Part shown: piece after piece, positions 53,188-63,160 of the stretch | Position numbering within the stretch: position 1 is the stretch's first letter | Layout of the letters: each line of letters opens with the position of its first letter | Source of the DNA: Streptomyces sp. CB01881 | GTDB taxonomy: Bacteria; Actinomycetota; Actinomycetes; Streptomycetales; Streptomycetaceae | Assembly (NCBI RefSeq): GCF_002953255.1 | Contig: NZ_CP026498.1 | Span: 142,728 to 206,727 of the forward strand | Direction: 5' to 3' | DNA length: 64,000 nt | The notes under the pieces: model-generated | What the model saw: only the letters and a program-made list of their open reading frames with translations | The model's database searches: none | Told to the model about the DNA's origin: nothing | Program-made: the position numbers and the translations under genes

Positions 53188-54762
53188 TCAGAACCGCAGC
53201 GTCCAGCTCTTGATGGCACCGGACCAGAGTCCGTAGACGTCGGTCGCCCGCAGCCGCCAGACGCCGTCGGCGGTGCACGCCGAGGCGTCGACGCCGAAGA
53301 TCCCGGTGATCCCCGAGCCGCCGTCCCAGATCCGCTCCTCGCGCAGCAGGAACACCGTGCCGTTCGGTGCCACCAGCTCGACCCGCAGGTCACCGCGCCA
53401 GCCGTGCTCGATGTCGACCTGGATCTCCAGGTCCTTCGGTGCCTTGCCGGACACCCCGGAGACGGTGACCGGCGACTCGAAGGCGGCCTTGCCGTCGATG
53501 ACCACCGGGGTGGTGCCGGCGAACAGCGGGCCGCGCGGCCGGTTGGCCACCGTGCCCGTGTAGAGCAGCCGGTCGGGCGAGCCCGGCCCCGCATCGACCA
53601 CCGAGCCGGTGGTGGCCGCGGCGGTCAGCGCGGCGGCCACCTGGGCGGGTGTGGCGCCCGGGTGGTCCGACAGGTAGAGCGCGGCGGCCCCCGCCACGTG
53701 CGGGGACGCCATCGAGGTGCCCGACATGGAGAGCCCGAAGCCGCCGTAGTCGCTCCAGTTCGCCGTGGAGACGATGTCCACGCCGGGCGCGAAGAGGTCC
53801 ACCAGCGGGCCGTAGTTGGAGAAGGACGCCTGCCTGTCGTCCGGGTCGGTGGCCCCGACGGTGAGGGCGGTGGGCACCCGGGCCGGCGAGTGCTCGGCCG
53901 CGTCGACGCTTCCGTTCCCCGCCGCCACCGCGTAGGTGAGGCCGGTGGCGATCGAGTTGGCCACCGCCGCGTCCAGCACCGGGTCCGGGTCGCCGCCCAG
54001 GCTCATGTTGACGACGGCGGGCTTGGCGGCGTGCTGCGTCACCCAGTCGATGCCCGCCACGACCTGCTCGGTCGTGCCCTCGCCGTCGTCGTTCAGGACC
54101 CTGACGGCGACGATCTTCGCCGACTTCGCGACCCCGAACACGCTGCTCGCCACCGTCCCCGCCACGTGCGTGCCGTGACCGTGGCCGTCCTCGGCCACGT
54201 TGTCCCCGTCGATGGCGTCGTAGCCGTACGAGGCCCGCCCGTCGAACTCCTCCTGGGTGACCCGCACTCCGGTGTCGATGATGTACGCGGTGACGCCGCG
54301 CCCCGCCGAGTCCGGGTAGGTGTACCGGTTGTCGAGCGGGAACCGGCGCTGGTCGATCCGGTCCAGGCCCCACGAGTCGGGTGCGGACTGGACGCCGTCC
54401 AGCCGGACCCGCCGGTTCTGCGAGACCAGGGCCACGGACGGGTCGGCGGCCAGCCGCCGGGCGTCCCGCGCGGAGAGCTCGGCGGAGAAGCCCTTCAACG
54501 CCGCGTCGTACGTATGCCGCACCTTGCCGCCGTAGGCGCGGGCGAGGCCCTGCGCCCCGCCCGCGACCGACCGGGCGGCGGCGGCCTGCGGCTTGAGCAC
54601 GACGAGGTAGCTGCCCGGTACGGCGTTCGCGGATCCGGCGCCCTGGACCGCCCCCTCCGGCGTGGCGGCCGACGCGGGGAACACTCCGCCGACGCCGACG
54701 CACAGACCTGCGGTCACGCCGAGTACCGCGCAGATGCGGCCGAAACCTTGCCTCGGACTCAT
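53188..54762 (-). CDS. secreted subtilisin-like S8 protease with P-domain
   Basis: 524 residues. Signal peptide (GVTAGLCVGVGGVFPASA), then an I9 inhibitor-type propeptide (SYLVVLKPQAAAARSVAGGA, GFSAELSARDARRLAADPSV), a subtilisin domain with Asp in AYIIDTGVR, His in GHGTHVAGTVAS and Ser in GTSMASPHVAGAA, and a C-terminal proprotein-convertase P-domain (DIEHGWRGDLRVELVAPNGT). It is of the aqualysin/proteinase K kind, self-activating outside the cell. Two palindromes in the promoter suggest tight control. Confidence 0.94.
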   Translation of the reverse strand: MSPRQGFGRICAVLGVTAGLCVGVGGVFPASAATPEGAVQGAGSANAVPGSYLVVLKPQAAAARSVAGGAQGLARAYGGKVRHTYDAALKGFSAELSARDARRLAADPSVALVSQNRRVRLDGVQSAPDSWGLDRIDQRRFPLDNRYTYPDSAGRGVTAYIIDTGVRVTQEEFDGRASYGYDAIDGDNVAEDGHGHGTHVAGTVASSVFGVAKSAKIVAVRVLNDDGEGTTEQVVAGIDWVTQHAAKPAVVNMSLGGDPDPVLDAAVANSIATGLTYAVAAGNGSVDAAEHSPARVPTALTVGATDPDDRQASFSNYGPLVDLFAPGVDIVSTANWSDYGGFGLSMSGTSMASPHVAGAAALYLSDHPGATPAQVAAALTAAATTGSVVDAGPGSPDRLLYTGTVANRPRGPLFAGTTPVVIDGKAAFESPVTVSGVSGKAPKDLEIQVDIEHGWRGDLRVELVAPNGTVFLLREERIWDGGSGITGIFGVDASACTADGVWRLRATDVYGLWSGAIKSWTLRF

Positions 54763-54795
54763 GGTCCCCCCTTTGGAATTCCCCTGGGGACCAGA

Positions 54796-54810
54796 TTGAC
54801 GGTTCGTCAA
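54796..54810. promoter_or_regulatory. operator-like palindrome, S8 protease promoter
   Basis: TTGACG-GTT-CGTCAA, perfect 6-3-6 inverted repeat, 34 bp upstream of the protease ATG, in an AT-rich patch. Confidence 0.5.
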
Positions 54811-54818
54811 ATAGCTTT

Positions 54819-54834
54819 CAATACAAGGGTATTG
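54819..54834. promoter_or_regulatory. second operator-like palindrome, S8 protease promoter
   Basis: CAATAC-AAGG-GTATTG, perfect 6-4-6 inverted repeat, 57 bp upstream of the protease ATG and 24 bp (centre to centre) from the first palindrome. Confidence 0.5.
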
Positions 54835-54996
54835 TCGTCTTCCGGACAAATGACGGACGGCCGGGTGGCCGGGTCCGCACCGCCGCCCACCGCTGCACAG
54901 CGGTGGCGCGGACGTCCACAAGGGGCGCGCGCCACGGCGTTCGCCACCGGAACCGTGCGCGCGGACCACAACCGCACCCACGGACGGCACGTTTGC

Positions 54997-55266
54997 ATGC
55001 GCGTGAACCGCTTCATCCGAATCGCCCACCGCACCCGCCGACTCGCCGCCCATACGGGCACCGCCCTGGCACACGGAGCCCGCGCCCTCGTCGCCGCCGT
55101 CGTCCGCCTCGACGCCCGTGTCGAGGCCGCCGTGCGCTCCTGGACCCGGCCGCTCACGACCCGCCTGGGCGGTCTGCTGCGCCGTCTCGCCGCCGCCAAC
55201 TGCAGCGACGCGCTGAGTCGCAGCCTCTCCTGCCGCGCCCGGGAACGCTCCCAGGACGACGGCTAG
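54997..55266 (+). CDS. small basic protein, unknown
   Basis: 89 residues, very rich in Arg and Ala (MRVNRFIRIAHRTRRLAAHT, SWTRPLTTRLGGLLRRLAAA), with strong G/C third-position bias supporting coding. Probably helical; no family recognised. No strong ribosome binding site. Divergent from the S8 protease, convergent with phospholipase D. Confidence 0.5.
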   Translation: MRVNRFIRIAHRTRRLAAHTGTALAHGARALVAAVVRLDARVEAAVRSWTRPLTTRLGGLLRRLAAANCSDALSRSLSCRARERSQDDG

Positions 55267-55380
55267 CCCGGCCGGACAGGGTTTCCGGGACGCCCCCCGC
55301 TGGAGATGATGCACCGCCGCGCCCGACCTGAGCCCCCTCGCCCCGTGGCTCGCGGCCGGACCCCGCCGACAGCCGTGCGC

Positions 55381-55418
55381 CCCGGAACACCGCCCGTGCG
55401 GACGGGCGGTGTTCCGGG
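55381..55418. terminator. strong terminator after phospholipase D
   Basis: Perfect 17-bp stem, arms CCCGGAACACCGCCCGT and ACGGGCGGTGTTCCGGG with a 4-nt GCGG loop. It lies 12 bp beyond the phospholipase stop on the minus strand and could also stop transcripts from the small basic protein gene. Confidence 0.85.
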
Positions 55419-55429
55419 GCGCAGCCGTG

Positions 55430-57088
55430 TCAGGCCTGGCAGAGCCCCTTCGTCCAGTCCACGGTCGCGGTGGCCTGCGAGTACTTCCACTCCGGGGCGA
55501 GCAGGTCGCGGTCGAGCTGGCCCGCCGCCGTCCTGTCCTCGACGACGTAGCCGAAGTCCTGGAGCCAGGCCGGATAGAGGTTCTTCGACCCGATGTAGAA
55601 CGCCGAGCCGTCGACCGCGACCAGCTTGTGGTGCAGCGCGTACGGGTGGCCGTCCGCCCAGGTGGCGGTGGGCGCGGCGCGGAAGGTGGCGAGCTGGAGG
55701 TTGCCGCAGAGCGCGGCGCCGGCCTTGGCCTGGTCGCCGGTGAGGGCGGTCAGCCTGGCCTTCAGGACGTCGCTGATCTCGGCGAGCGACTTGATCTGCG
55801 AGTAGCCGCCGCTGCCGATGGTGCCGCGGTTGGCCGGGTCGCTGACCACGATCCGCACCTTCACGCCGGCGGCCAGCTTGGCGGCCAGCGCCTCGTACAG
55901 GCGGGAGTCGTAGCGGGGCAGCGGCGGGCAGGTGCCGTTCATGTCCTGCTGGGAGATCTCGATGTGGTCGGTCGCGCTGGAGACGAGCGCCCGCAGGGCG
56001 TTCTCCTCCGGGTTGACCGTCTCGTAGTCGCGGTCGGCGTTGGTGTTGTCGTGCAGGGTGAGCGGGCTGCACTTGGCGTCGGCCGCGCCGGGAACGGGGC
56101 CGGGCCGGTAGGCGGAGGTGGGGTCGTTGGCCTTGATGCCGACGCCGAGGCCGCCGACGGCGATCACCGGGACGGTGCCGGTGGCGGCCGGGGCGGGGTT
56201 GAGGTCCCGCTCCATCGAGGGGCTGCACGCGCCGCCGTTGGAGGAGGCGAACCAGGCGTTGTCGAACACTCCGGTGTGACCGCAGGTCCAGTCCCAGAGG
56301 GTGTCCAGGTAGCTCGCGGCCGAGCCGGCGGCGGGCCCGGTCAGCGCCAGGTCGACGTCCGAGACGGGGTGCGCGGTGTCGAGGTAGTCGTCCTTCCACC
56401 CGTTGATGCCGCCGGCGACGACGCTGCGGCCGTCGACCACCAGCAGCTTGGAGTGGTTCCAGGAGAACGCGGTGCGGGAGGTGGTCATCGACGCCACGTT
56501 CAGGGTGACCGAGCCGGCCGCGGGGCCGAGCTTGGCGATCAGCTCGTCCCGGTAGCGGGACGGCAGCACGTTGGCGTTGTAGACGGGCGCGGCGCCGACC
56601 ATGATCCGCACCTGGAGGCGGTGGCCGGCCGCCACCGAGGCCTTGAGGCCCTCGACCAGGGCGTCCTGGAAGCCGCCGTTGGGGAACGGCGCGAGGGTGG
56701 AGACGTCGACGGTCCGGGTGGCGGCGGCGACGTCCGCCTTCATCCGGGCCAGCAGCGCGCGGGTGCCCGGGCGGTCGGCGCAGGCGGCGTCGCCCCAGCA
56801 GCCGGGCGTCTGGAGCAGCCAGCCGGCCGGGTTGTCGGCGGAGGCGTTCAGGCTGTTGCCCTCGGTCCGCTGCCAGACCGTGCCCGCCAGGCCGGGCGCC
56901 ACCTCGCGCAGGGCTTGCTCGACCGCGTCGAGGTGGGCGGTGCCGCCCTCGCCGCCGACGACGGTGCCGGCGGCGGTGTCCGCGTGGGCCGGCAGGGACG
57001 AGGCGACGGTGAGCAGGGTGGTGGCTGCGGCGGCGGCCAGGGCCGACCGCACGAGGCGGCCGGACCGGCGGGACCAGGGGAGGTGCAC
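55430..57088 (-). CDS. secreted phospholipase D
   Basis: 552 residues, standard for Streptomyces phospholipase D. Signal peptide ends at SSLPAHA. Two HxKxxxxD catalytic motifs: [11 protein letters not shown] (His212) and [17 protein letters not shown] near the C-terminus, with the flanking SWNHSK and GSKNLYP typical of the family. It hydrolyses phosphatidylcholine or transfers the phosphatidyl group, outside the cell. GTG start with AAGGA upstream. A possible promoter (TTGTCA on the minus strand near 57177) lies upstream in an AT-rich patch with TTAC-CTGAAA-GTAA. Confidence 0.95.
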   Translation of the reverse strand: MHLPWSRRSGRLVRSALAAAAATTLLTVASSLPAHADTAAGTVVGGEGGTAHLDAVEQALREVAPGLAGTVWQRTEGNSLNASADNPAGWLLQTPGCWGDAACADRPGTRALLARMKADVAAATRTVDVSTLAPFPNGGFQDALVEGLKASVAAGHRLQVRIMVGAAPVYNANVLPSRYRDELIAKLGPAAGSVTLNVASMTTSRTAFSWNHSKLLVVDGRSVVAGGINGWKDDYLDTAHPVSDVDLALTGPAAGSAASYLDTLWDWTCGHTGVFDNAWFASSNGGACSPSMERDLNPAPAATGTVPVIAVGGLGVGIKANDPTSAYRPGPVPGAADAKCSPLTLHDNTNADRDYETVNPEENALRALVSSATDHIEISQQDMNGTCPPLPRYDSRLYEALAAKLAAGVKVRIVVSDPANRGTIGSGGYSQIKSLAEISDVLKARLTALTGDQAKAGAALCGNLQLATFRAAPTATWADGHPYALHHKLVAVDGSAFYIGSKNLYPAWLQDFGYVVEDRTAAGQLDRDLLAPEWKYSQATATVDWTKGLCQA

Positions 57089-57302
57089 GTGTGGTTCCTT
57101 CGAGAAGTGACGGGTGGTTCACCCGTGGGACGACCCGAGATTACCTGAAAGTAACTTGATGTCGAATCTGCGCATGACAATCAGTCACCGGGCCGGAACC
57201 CCACCCGCCGTCCGACCCCCGCCGATCGGCAGGGCCACCCGACAGGTGATCCTGACGGCGCGCCAGGCCGCACCGCACACCCGGACGCCGTACCGTCGGC
57301 CC

Positions 57303-58151
57303 ATGTCCCTCGGCCTGCTCTCGGCCCTCCTGGCCGCGCTGCTCACCGGTTCCGCCACCGTCCTCCAGGCGGTCGGCGCCCGCCGGGCCGCCGCCGGCCA
57401 CCGCGCGGGCGACGCGGCCGCGCTGACCGGCGCACTCCGTCAGTGGCCGTTCCTGCTGGGCGTCGGGATGGACATGCTCGGCTTCGCCGCCGAACTCGTC
57501 GCCCTGGAACGGCTGCCGCTCTACGAGGTCGAGGCCGTCCTGGCCTCCGCGCTCGCCGTGACCGCCGTCGGGGCCTCCCGCGTCCTGCGGGTACGGCTGC
57601 GCCGCAGCGAGTGGACCGGGGTGGCCGCCGTCTGCGTCGGACTCTGCGTGCTCGCGCTCACCGCCGGGCGGGACGGCAGCGGCCGGGGCGACACCGCGAT
57701 GCGCGTCGGCGTGCTGCTGGTCGCGGTGGTCCTGACGGTCGCGGGCCGGCTGGTGGTCCGGTTCGCCGGCCGGCGCCGTGCCCCGCTGCTCGGACTGGTG
57801 GCGGGCCTCCAGTTCGGGGTGGTCGGCGTCGCGGTGCGGGTGCTTCCCGAGCCGCGCCTGCCGCAGCTGCTCGCCGAACCCTCGGCGTACGCGATCGCCG
57901 TGGCCGGCCTGGGCGGCTTCACCGCGCTGACCTGGGCGATGCAGAGCGGCTCGGTCACGGCCGCCACGGCGGCGATGGTCCTCGGCGAGACACTGGGCCC
58001 GGCCGTCGTCGGGGTGCTCGTGCTCGGCGACCACACCCGGCACGACGCGACACCGCTCGCGGTCACCGGCTTCGCGACCGCGGTCATCGGCGCACTGACC
58101 CTGGCCCGCTTCGGCGACGCCGAACAGCCCGCCGCGGCCCCGGCGCACTGA
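57303..58151 (+). CDS. EamA/DMT-like integral membrane protein
   Basis: 282 residues with about nine or ten hydrophobic segments, starting LGLLSALLAALLTGSATVLQ. The pattern of two repeated halves ending SGSVTAATAAMVLGETLGPA and VTGFATAVIGALTLARF resembles drug/metabolite transporters or NIPA-like proteins. Substrate unknown. ATG at 57303 is chosen because hydrophobicity begins there and the upstream extension is proline/arginine-rich. Confidence 0.8.
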   Translation: MSLGLLSALLAALLTGSATVLQAVGARRAAAGHRAGDAAALTGALRQWPFLLGVGMDMLGFAAELVALERLPLYEVEAVLASALAVTAVGASRVLRVRLRRSEWTGVAAVCVGLCVLALTAGRDGSGRGDTAMRVGVLLVAVVLTVAGRLVVRFAGRRRAPLLGLVAGLQFGVVGVAVRVLPEPRLPQLLAEPSAYAIAVAGLGGFTALTWAMQSGSVTAATAAMVLGETLGPAVVGVLVLGDHTRHDATPLAVTGFATAVIGALTLARFGDAEQPAAAPAH

Positions 58152-58363
58152 CCCCGCCTCGGCCTCCTGATCCCCTGCCGTTGACGGAAGTTGACGATCC
58201 GTCACCCGTGGACCGGTGGGCGAGGTGAAGGGTGCGGGGGCGACCGGTCACACCGGCACCCGGCACGGCCTCCACCACCGGCCGCGGCGGCCGCCGGCAG
58301 CCCGGGAGCCGGCCGTCCCCGGGCACGGCCGCGGCGGCCGCGCCCGGGGCCCTCGCCCACGGC

Positions 58364-60010
58364 TCAGGCGCCGTGGCCGCCCAGGACCTCGCCGACCAGG
58401 TCGCGGGCCTCGGCCTGCACGCGGGCCAGGTGCTCGTCGCCCCGGAACGACTCGGCGTAGATCTTGTAGACGTCCTCGGTACCCGACGGGCGGGCGGCGA
58501 ACCAGGCGTTCTCGGTGCAGACCTTGATGCCGCCGATGGCCGCACCGTTGCCCGGCGCCTCGGTGAGGACGGCCGTGATCGGCTCCCCGGCCAGCTCGCC
58601 GGCCTTGACCTGCTCCGGCGAGAGGCGGCCCAGCAGCGCCTTCTGCTCGCGGTCGGCCGGCGCGTCCACACGGGCGTAGGAGGGCGCACCGTGCCGGTCG
58701 GTCAGGTCGCGGTAGTACTCGCTGGGCGTGCGGCCGGTCACCGCGGTGATCTCGGAGGCCAGCAGGGCGAGCAGGATGCCGTCCTTGTCCGTCGTCCAGA
58801 CCCCGCCGTCGCGGCGCAGGAAGGACGCCCCGGCGGACTCCTCGCCGCCGAACGCGATCGAGCCCTCCAACAGCCCGTCGACGAACCACTTGAAGCCGAC
58901 CGGCACCTCGACCAGGTCGCGCTTGAGGTCGGCCGCCACCCGGTCCAGCATCGAGGAGGAGACCAGCGTCTTTCCCACCGCCGCGTCCGCCGGCCAGTCG
59001 GCACGGTGGCGGTACAGGTAGTCGACGGCCACCGCCAGGTAGTGGTTCGGGTTCATCAGGCCGTCGGGGGTGACGATGCCGTGCCGGTCGGCGTCGGCGT
59101 CGTTGCCGGTCGCGATCGCGTACTCGTCCCGGCGGCCGATCAGCGAGGCCATCGCGGCGGGCGAGGAGCAGTCCATCCGGATCTTGCCGTCCCAGTCCAG
59201 CGTCATGAAGCGCCAGGTCGGGTCCGTGACCGGGTTGACGACGGTCAGGTCGAGGCGGTGCGTCTCGGCGATCCGCCCCCAGTAGGCGACGGACGCCCCG
59301 CCCAGCGGGTCCGCGCCGATCCGCAGTCCGGCCGCCCGGATCGCGTCCACGTCCAGGACCGAGACGAGGTCCTCGGTGTAGGTGGTGAGGAAGTCGTACC
59401 GGCCGGTGGTCGCGGCGGTCAGCGCGCGGGCGTACGGGACGCGCTTGACGCCGCGCAGGCCGTCCCGGATCAGAACGTTGGCCCGGTCCTGGATCCAGCC
59501 GGTGGCGTCGGAGCCGGCCGGGCCGCCGCTCGGCGGGTTGTACTTGAAGCCGCCGTCACGCGGCGGGTTGTGCGAGGGCGTGACCACGATGCCGTCGGCG
59601 AGCGCCTGCGGGCTGCGCCGGTTGTGCGCCAGGATCGCGTGCGAGACGGCCGGGGTGGGGGTGTAGCCGTCGGCGCTGTCCAGCAGCACGGTGACGCCGT
59701 TGGCGGCCAGCACCTCGACGGCGGTCACCCGGGCCGGCTCGGACAGCGCGTGGGTGTCCGCGCCCAGGAACAGCGGGCCGGTGACGCCCTGCGCGGCCCG
59801 GTACTCGCAGATCGCCTGGGTGGTCGCGGCGATGTGGTCGTCGTTGAAGGCCGCGTCGAGCGAGGAGCCCCGGTGGCCCGAGGTGCCGAAGGCCACGCGC
59901 TGGCCCGGCTCCTCCGGGTCCGGGTGCAGGGCGTAGTACGCCGTCACCAGCCGCGCCACGTCCACCAGGTCGTCCGGCTGCGCAAGCTGACCGGCCCGTG
60001 CGTGTGCCAT
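58364..60010 (-). CDS. pgm: alpha-phosphoglucomutase
   Basis: 548 residues. Interconverts glucose-1-P and glucose-6-P. Family signatures: [11 protein letters not shown] at the N-terminus, active-site Ser in [18 protein letters not shown], metal loop [10 protein letters not shown], sugar-binding [10 protein letters not shown] and the C-terminal phosphate site [18 protein letters not shown] precedes the ATG. Monocistronic. Links galactose catabolism and glycogen or trehalose metabolism, though it is far from the gal genes. Confidence 0.96.
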   Translation of the reverse strand: MAHARAGQLAQPDDLVDVARLVTAYYALHPDPEEPGQRVAFGTSGHRGSSLDAAFNDDHIAATTQAICEYRAAQGVTGPLFLGADTHALSEPARVTAVEVLAANGVTVLLDSADGYTPTPAVSHAILAHNRRSPQALADGIVVTPSHNPPRDGGFKYNPPSGGPAGSDATGWIQDRANVLIRDGLRGVKRVPYARALTAATTGRYDFLTTYTEDLVSVLDVDAIRAAGLRIGADPLGGASVAYWGRIAETHRLDLTVVNPVTDPTWRFMTLDWDGKIRMDCSSPAAMASLIGRRDEYAIATGNDADADRHGIVTPDGLMNPNHYLAVAVDYLYRHRADWPADAAVGKTLVSSSMLDRVAADLKRDLVEVPVGFKWFVDGLLEGSIAFGGEESAGASFLRRDGGVWTTDKDGILLALLASEITAVTGRTPSEYYRDLTDRHGAPSYARVDAPADREQKALLGRLSPEQVKAGELAGEPITAVLTEAPGNGAAIGGIKVCTENAWFAARPSGTEDVYKIYAESFRGDEHLARVQAEARDLVGEVLGGHGA

Positions 60011-60213
60011 ACGTGTCTCCCACCAGTCCCTGTCCGTACGCCGGCCCCGCCGGCCCGGCGCTTCCTTGCCCCGTGCTCACCGATCGTAACCAGAACACGA
60101 CCGATGGCCGTACCCGGGCACTCGGCGGGTACGGCTCACAGCGGCCGGGACCGGGGTGGAGACGGACGTGGGGACGGACGTGGGGACGGTGACGGGACCG
60201 GGGTGGGGCCGGT

Positions 60214-60513
60214 TCAGGCGGGCAGCTGCTCGCGGAAGGCGTCGAGGGCGGGCGCGGTGGTGGTGGCGACGAACTCCGTCACCGTGTACTCGGCCAGCCC
60301 GGCCCGCGTGAACGGGTCGGTGCGGGTGATCTCCTCGATCGTCGCCCGGTCGGCGCCCGCGGCGAGGATGACACCCCCGTCCCGGGGCACCTTGCGGCCC
60401 GAGGCGAGGAAGGTGCCGGCCGCGTAGTGCTCCTTCAGCCACTCCACGTGCTCGGCGAGCACGGCGTCGATACGGTCCAGCGGCGCGGTGTAGGTCAGCT
60501 CCAGAACGAACAT
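60214..60513 (-). CDS. YciI-family protein
   Basis: 99 residues. The YciI fold is recognisable: MFVLELTYTAPLDRIDAVLA, HVEWLKEHYAAGTFLASG, DGGVILAA, DPFTRAGLAEYTVTEF, with the conserved His (HVEWL) and Asp (DPF). Function of the family is unclear; a small enzyme is suspected. The start at 60513 is the family start; further upstream frame is not conserved. Nearby at 60155-60195 short GGACGTGG repeats occur in the gap after the gene. Confidence 0.9.
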   Translation of the reverse strand: MFVLELTYTAPLDRIDAVLAEHVEWLKEHYAAGTFLASGRKVPRDGGVILAAGADRATIEEITRTDPFTRAGLAEYTVTEFVATTTAPALDAFREQLPA

Positions 60514-60670
60514 GCGGCCCAGGCTATCCGCACGCCCCGAGCCGCCGTCAGCCGCCCGGCTGCCGCGGGATTTTACCGAACGGTCGACCAACCGGGTCCG
60601 CCGCGCGGCTAGCGTTCGAGGCATCCCCGGACAGCAGGCGCGGGCAAGGCCGCGCAGGAAGAGGTGTGCC

Positions 60671-61057
60671 ATGAACCGGACCGACGACCGATCCCGCGCC
60701 GGGACCGACGACCGGACCGACGCCGGGACCGCGACCGCGGGCGGAGCCGCGAGCAACGACCGGATCGACGTCCCCGCAGCCGCGGCGGCGCTGCCCCTCG
60801 CGTGGAACTCGCGGGTCCTGGGCCGGGTGGGCCCGACGGCGGTCAAGGTGCTGCGGATGGACGGGCTGCCGGTCGCGGAGGAGCGGCACGGCCACACCGA
60901 GGTGCTGCTCGTCCTCGACGGCCGGCTGGAGCTGGTCGTGGACGGCGCCGATGTGCCGCTGGGGCCGGGCGGGATGTACGTCGTCCCGGCGGGCGTCCCG
61001 CACGCCGTGGCGGCGGGGAGCCGGGGCACCCTGGTGATCGTGGAGGCGGCCGACTGA
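60671..61057 (+). CDS. cupin-fold protein
   Basis: 128 residues. After a polar N-terminal tail (DDRSRAGTDDRTDAGT), a single cupin barrel: ERHGHTEVLLVLDGRLELVV and GPGGMYVVPAGVPHAV, containing the two cupin motifs with His ligands. GGAAGAGG precedes the ATG. Substrate unknown. Confidence 0.9.
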   Translation: MNRTDDRSRAGTDDRTDAGTATAGGAASNDRIDVPAAAAALPLAWNSRVLGRVGPTAVKVLRMDGLPVAEERHGHTEVLLVLDGRLELVVDGADVPLGPGGMYVVPAGVPHAVAAGSRGTLVIVEAAD

Positions 61058-61280
61058 ACCGGTGCGGCAGCGTGTCAGGCTCAATCATGCCCGGTCAGCG
61101 GCCGTTCCGGTAGGACTCAGCACACGTCCGTTTCTCCTTGCCCCGGCACCGCCCCGGCCCGCAGACTCGTCCGCATCCACTCCCCCGGCCCCGTGCCGGC
61201 ACCCGTCCGCGGGCGCCGTCGCGCACGTCGTGCTGCCCAGCCGGCCGAGAGGAGTCGACGGATCAAGGGGGAATCAGGGC

Positions 61281-61592
61281 ATGAACGGTGTGAACCAGGA
61301 CGCGGTACTGCGGGCCCGGATGCTGCTGCTCACCACCGACCGGCGGGTGCTGCGCGGGCCGAACGCGCTGTCCGTCTACCGGCTGCTGACCGCGGTCGCG
61401 CCCGAGGTGTACGGGTCCAAGCTGGCCTACGTGCTGGTTGAGGCGGCCGGCTCCCCGGCGGTGCGTGAACTGCCGGACGCCCGGTGGGCGTTGCTGGAGG
61501 AGGCGGTCGCGGTGGCGGAGGCGCTGGAGCCGCGGAACCCGTTCCGGGCGAAGGTGCTCGCCCGGGCGCTGGCGGCCCGCCGGGCGCTGTGA
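61281..61592 (+). CDS. hypothetical protein, helical
   Basis: 103 residues, mostly helical, no signal peptide: ARMLLLTTDRRVLRGPNALS and LLEEAVAVAEALEPRNPFRA. Homologous short proteins of unknown function seem to be common in streptomycetes; I do not recognise a domain. Followed by a terminator hairpin. Confidence 0.75.
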   Translation: MNGVNQDAVLRARMLLLTTDRRVLRGPNALSVYRLLTAVAPEVYGSKLAYVLVEAAGSPAVRELPDARWALLEEAVAVAEALEPRNPFRAKVLARALAARRAL

Positions 61593-61601
61593 CCCGGCCC
61601 C

Positions 61602-61633
61602 GCCCCGCCCCCGGACCGGCCCGGGGGCGGGGC
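61602..61633 (+). terminator. terminator hairpin
   Basis: 13-bp perfect stem, arms GCCCCGCCCCCGG (61602-61614) and CCGGGGGCGGGGC (61621-61633), 6-nt loop, 9 bp after the stop of the hypothetical gene. Confidence 0.75.
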
Positions 61634-61796
61634 CGCCATCCCGTCAACGAGCCGGAGCTTCGCCAGGCCGGCATCACCTCGACAGGGCCGCGACCCGGCC
61701 GGTGCCGACAGCCGAGCACGGCCCCGTGTCACCCGGGGCACCCGGGTCGGCGCCCGCCGGGGAGCCCGCCGGGCCGCGCCGTGAGATCGTCAGCCC

Positions 61797-62780
61797 ATGG
61801 AACAGCGCGTACTGGGCCGCACCGGCCGGCCCGTCTCGGTGGTGGGACTCGGCACCTGGCAGCTCGGCGCCGACTGGGGTGACGTCCGCGAGGAGGACGC
61901 CCTGGCGGTGCTGGACGCCTCCGTCGAGGCCGGCGTCACCCTCTTCGACACCGCCGACGTCTACGGCGACGGGCGCAGCGAGCAGCTGATCGGCCGGTAC
62001 CTGAAGGGGCGTCCGGATGCGGAGGTGTTCGTCGCCACCAAGTTCGGCCGGCGGGCGGAGCAGCGACCGGAACACTACCGGCTCGACAACTTCCGCGCCT
62101 GGGCCGACCGTTCGCGGGCCAACCTGGGCGTCGAGCGGCTCGACCTGGTGCAGCTGCACTGCCCGCCGACGCCGGTGTACTCCGCCGACGAGGTCTTCGA
62201 CGCGCTCGACACCCTGGTCGCCGACCAGCGCATCGCCGCGTACGGGGTCAGCGTGGAGACGTGCGCGGAAGCGCTGACGGCGATCGCCCGGCCGGGTGTC
62301 GCCAGCGTGCAGATCATCCTCAACGCGTTCCGGCTGAAGCCGCTGGAGCGGGTGCTGCCGGCGGCGGCCGCGGCCGGGGTGGGCATCCTGGCCAGGGTGC
62401 CGCTGGCCTCCGGGCTGCTCTCGGGCCGGTACACCGCGCGGACCACGTTCGCCGCGGACGACCACCGCACCTACAACCGCCACGGCGAGGCCTTCGACCA
62501 GGGCGAGACCTTCTCCGGGGTGGACTTCGCGACGGGTGTCGAGGCCGCCGCCGCGTTCGCCGCGCTCAGCCCCGAGGGCGCCACGCCGGCCCAGACGGCG
62601 CTGCGCTGGATCATCCAGCAGCTGGGCGTCACCACCGTCATCCCCGGCGCCCGCGACACCGGGCAGGCCCGCGCGAACGCGGCCGCCGCCGGCCTGCCAC
62701 CGCTGCCGGACGCCACCCTGGCGGCGATCCGCGAGCTGTACGACGACCGCATCCGGCCGCTCGTGCACGACCGCTGGTGA
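61797..62780 (+). CDS. aldo/keto reductase
   Basis: 327 residues. Tetrad residues in LFDTADVYGDGRSE (Asp, Tyr), VFVATKFGRR (Lys) and LVQLHCPPTP (His); cofactor site GVTTVIPGARDTGQA. Oxidoreductase of unknown substrate; stand-alone gene, only 22 per cent or so of its landmarks shared with the reductase at 46735, so not a recent duplicate by eye. Weak ribosome binding site. Confidence 0.92.
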   Translation: MEQRVLGRTGRPVSVVGLGTWQLGADWGDVREEDALAVLDASVEAGVTLFDTADVYGDGRSEQLIGRYLKGRPDAEVFVATKFGRRAEQRPEHYRLDNFRAWADRSRANLGVERLDLVQLHCPPTPVYSADEVFDALDTLVADQRIAAYGVSVETCAEALTAIARPGVASVQIILNAFRLKPLERVLPAAAAAGVGILARVPLASGLLSGRYTARTTFAADDHRTYNRHGEAFDQGETFSGVDFATGVEAAAAFAALSPEGATPAQTALRWIIQQLGVTTVIPGARDTGQARANAAAAGLPPLPDATLAAIRELYDDRIRPLVHDRW

Positions 62781-62864
62781 CCGCGAGCCCCCGTACCGCT
62801 GCGCGGCCCACCGTTGGGGCCCGCCGGATGGTGGCCCGCCCGGTCCTCGCCCACTCTGGTGGGC

Positions 62865-63074
62865 ATGGGTAGCAAGCAGTGGGTTCCCGCGGTGGTGCAC
62901 TGCCGTCCGGGCCAGGTGACGGGGGCGGAAACGGCCGCGGCGCACGTCGCCGGCGAGGTCCGCGTCACCGGCCGCTGGGTGAGGATCCGTACCGGCCACG
63001 GCGAAGCGGAGACCTGGATCTCCGCCGCCGCGGTCCAGCGCATCGTGTGGGGGGAGGCGCCGCCCGACGACTGA
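62865..63074 (+). CDS. small hypothetical protein
   Basis: 69 residues (MGSKQWVPAVVHCRPGQVTG ... ISAAAVQRIVWGEAPPDD). Strand-rich and without a signal peptide. Third-position bias supports coding, but no strong ribosome binding site is present. Family not recognised. Confidence 0.55.
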   Translation: MGSKQWVPAVVHCRPGQVTGAETAAAHVAGEVRVTGRWVRIRTGHGEAETWISAAAVQRIVWGEAPPDD

Positions 63075-63083
63075 GCACGGCCG

Positions 63084-63100
63084 CCCGGGCACCGCCCGGG
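63084..63100. terminator. short hairpin after the small gene
   Basis: CCCGGGC-ACC-GCCCGGG, 7-bp perfect stem, 10 bp after the stop of the 69-residue protein and before the convergent hydrolase fragment. Confidence 0.4.
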
Positions 63101-63160
63101 TGCACCGGAGGAGACCCGGCCCGGCCGGTTCAGGCCAGGGCAGGCCCCGGCACGGGTGGC

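Noticed and set aside
55019..55260. Histone-like or DNA-binding function for the small basic protein
   Set aside because: Arg/Ala richness alone is not evidence; no HU, Lsr2 or histone motif is present.
60155..60195. GGACGTGG tandem units after the YciI gene as a regulatory array
   Set aside because: Only two and a half imperfect 12-bp copies, in a gap with no gene depending on them.
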